Source: Mimachlamys varia (Eukaryota > Mollusca > Bivalvia > Pectinida > Pectinidae). From it: a DNA stretch of 64,000 nucleotides. The notes beneath the pieces were generated by a model that searched no databases, was not told the origin of the DNA, and was given only the letters and a program-made list of their open reading frames with translations. Shown one piece after another: positions 62,001-64,000 of the stretch. The stretch is from contig OX392528.1 of the NCBI GenBank assembly GCA_947623455.1, forward strand, positions 2,122,001-2,186,000, given 5' to 3'. A program made the position numbers and the translations under genes. Each line of letters opens with the position of its first letter. The stretch's first letter is position 1.

Positions 62001-64000
62001 TGACACTAACATACTGACAATGGGCCACCATAGACTATAACACTGTCATACTAACAATGGGCCACCATAGACTATGACACTGTCATACTAACAATGGGCC
62101 ACCATAGACTATGACACTGTCATACTGACTATGGACCACCATAGACTATGACACTATCATACTGACAATGGGCCACCATAGACTATGACACCATCATACT
62201 AACAATGGGCCACCATAGACTATGACACTATCATACTAACAATGGGCCACCATAGACTATGACACTGTCATACTGACTATGGACCACCATAGACTATGAC
62301 ACTATCATACTGACAATGGGCCACCATAGACTATGACACTATCATACTAACAATGGGCCACCATAGACTATGACACTATCATACTGACAATGGACCACCA
62401 TAGACTATGACACTATCATACTGACAATGGGCCACCATAGACTATGACACAATCATACTGACAATGGGCCACCATAGATTATGACACTAACATACTAACA
62501 ATGGGCCACCATAGACTATGACACCATCATACTGACAATGGGCCACCATAGACTATGACACTATCATACTAACAATGGGCCACCATAGACTATGACACTA
62601 TCATACTAACAATGGGCCACCATAGACTATGACACTAACATACTGACAATGGGCCACCATAGACTATGACACTATCATACTAACAATGGGCCACCATAGA
62701 CTATGACACTGTCATACTAACAATGGGCCACCATAGACTACGACACTATCATACTAACAATGGGCCACCATAGACTATGACACTATCATACTGACAATGG
62801 GCCACCATAGACTATGACACTATCATACTGACAATGGGCCACCAGACTATGCCACTGTCATACTAACAATGGGCCACCATAGACTGTGACACTATCATAC
62901 TCACAATGGGCCACCATAGACTATGACACTATCATACTGACAATGGGCCACCATAGACTATGACACTGTCATACTAACAATGGGCCACCATAGACTATGA
63001 CACTATCATACTAACAATGGGCCACCATAGACTATGACACTATCATACTGACAATGGGCCACCATAGACTATGACACTATCATACTGACAATGGGCCACC
63101 ATAGACTATGACACTGTCATACTAACAATGGGCCACCATAGACTATGACACTAACATACTGACAATGGGCCACCATAGACTATAACACTGTCATACTAAC
63201 AATGGGCCACCATAGACTATGACACTGTCATACTAACAATGGGCCACCATAGACTACGACACTATCATACTAACAATGGGCCACCATAGACTATGACACT
63301 ATCATACTGACAATGGGCCACCATAGACTATGACACTATCATACTGACAATGGGCCACCAGACTATGCCACTGTCATACTAACAATGGGCCACCATAGAC
63401 TGTGACACTATCATACTCACAATGGGCCACCATAGACTATGACACTATCATACTGACAATGGGCCACCATAGACTATGACACTGTCATACTAACAATGGG
63501 CCACCATAGACTATGACACTATCATACTAACAATGGGCCACCATAGACTATGACACTATCATACTGACAATGGGCCACCATAGACTATGACACTATCATA
63601 CTGACAATGGGCCACCATAGACTATGACACTGTCATACTAACAATGGGCCACCATAGACTATGACACTAACATACTGACAATGGGCCACCATAGACTATG
63701 ACACTGTCATACTAACAATGGGCCACCATAGACTATGACACTGTCATACTAACAATGGGCCACCATAGACTATGACACTATCATACTGACAATGGGCCAC
63801 CATAGACTATGACACCATCATACTAACAATGGGCCACCATAGACTATGACACCATCATACTAACAATGGGCCACCATAGACTATGACACTATCATACTGA
63901 CAATGGGCCACCATAGACTATGACACTGTCATACTGACTATGGACAACCATAGACTATGACACTATCATACTGACAATGGGCCACCATAGACTATGACAC
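47079..64000. repeat. 37-bp satellite, block D (at least 457 copies, runs off the window)
   Basis: 16.9 kb of nearly uninterrupted 37-bp units. Rare variants such as TGACTATGGACC, GGGTCACCATTGAC, GGGCAACC, TCAAACTAAC and the 2-bp-deleted CCACCAGACT recur at fixed offsets, showing several layers of higher-order repeat. The right edge is not in the window. No gene is present. Confidence 0.98.

Noticed and set aside
36238..64000. CRISPR-like array
   Set aside because: There are no unique spacers between repeats, since units are contiguous and variants are point changes. The context is an animal genome and no cas genes are present.

Overview
This is a eukaryotic, animal nuclear-genome window. 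It is AT-rich and holds almost no coding DNA. A spliced nuclear-receptor gene, an intact BEL/Pao LTR retrotransposon and tRNA-derived SINEs of a kind common in molluscs suggest a lophotrochozoan, most likely a mollusc (inference; the species cannot be read from the sequence). Roughly 70% of the window is tandem repeats: about twenty unrelated or loosely related minisatellite families with units of 18-78 bp.

Layout. 1-1170 is non-repetitive. 1171-10515 is a 45-bp minisatellite split by a full-length BEL/Pao element (2304-9797). The element has 370-bp LTRs that differ at one position, a 5-bp target duplication and a single open 2165-aa gag-pol frame. 10577-11898 is a 39/60-bp repeat. 13179-13357 (minus) is an exon encoding the first zinc finger of a nuclear receptor. 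Its partner first coding exon is 14.45 kb away at 27811-27952 (minus). The splice sites are canonical and the phases match, giving a continuous 107-residue N-terminus. The intron between them carries about a dozen minisatellite arrays and several SINEs. A TATA-like box, a CCAAT box and a perfect 12-bp palindrome lie upstream of the start codon (28035-28184).

Upstream of the receptor gene (28.6-64 kb) is almost pure satellite: a 29-mer grading into a 27-mer (28.6-32.07 kb), a 30-mer (32.4-35.8 kb), then alternating blocks of a 40-mer and a 37-mer from 36.2 kb to the window end. The 40-mer and 37-mer share a 5' core, and the three 40-to-37 switches all carry the same telomere-like CCTAACCCTAAC junction. 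Both families show nested higher-order repeats: offsets of 960 bp in the 40-mer, and of 1369, 1480, 1702, 2699, 5214 and 9393 bp in the 37-mer.

The only genes I can support are the retrotransposon polyprotein and the two receptor exons. The many long open frames across the arrays are products of repeat units whose length is a multiple of three. Satellite borders are given to within about one unit. Offsets were obtained by matching rare variant monomers by eye.
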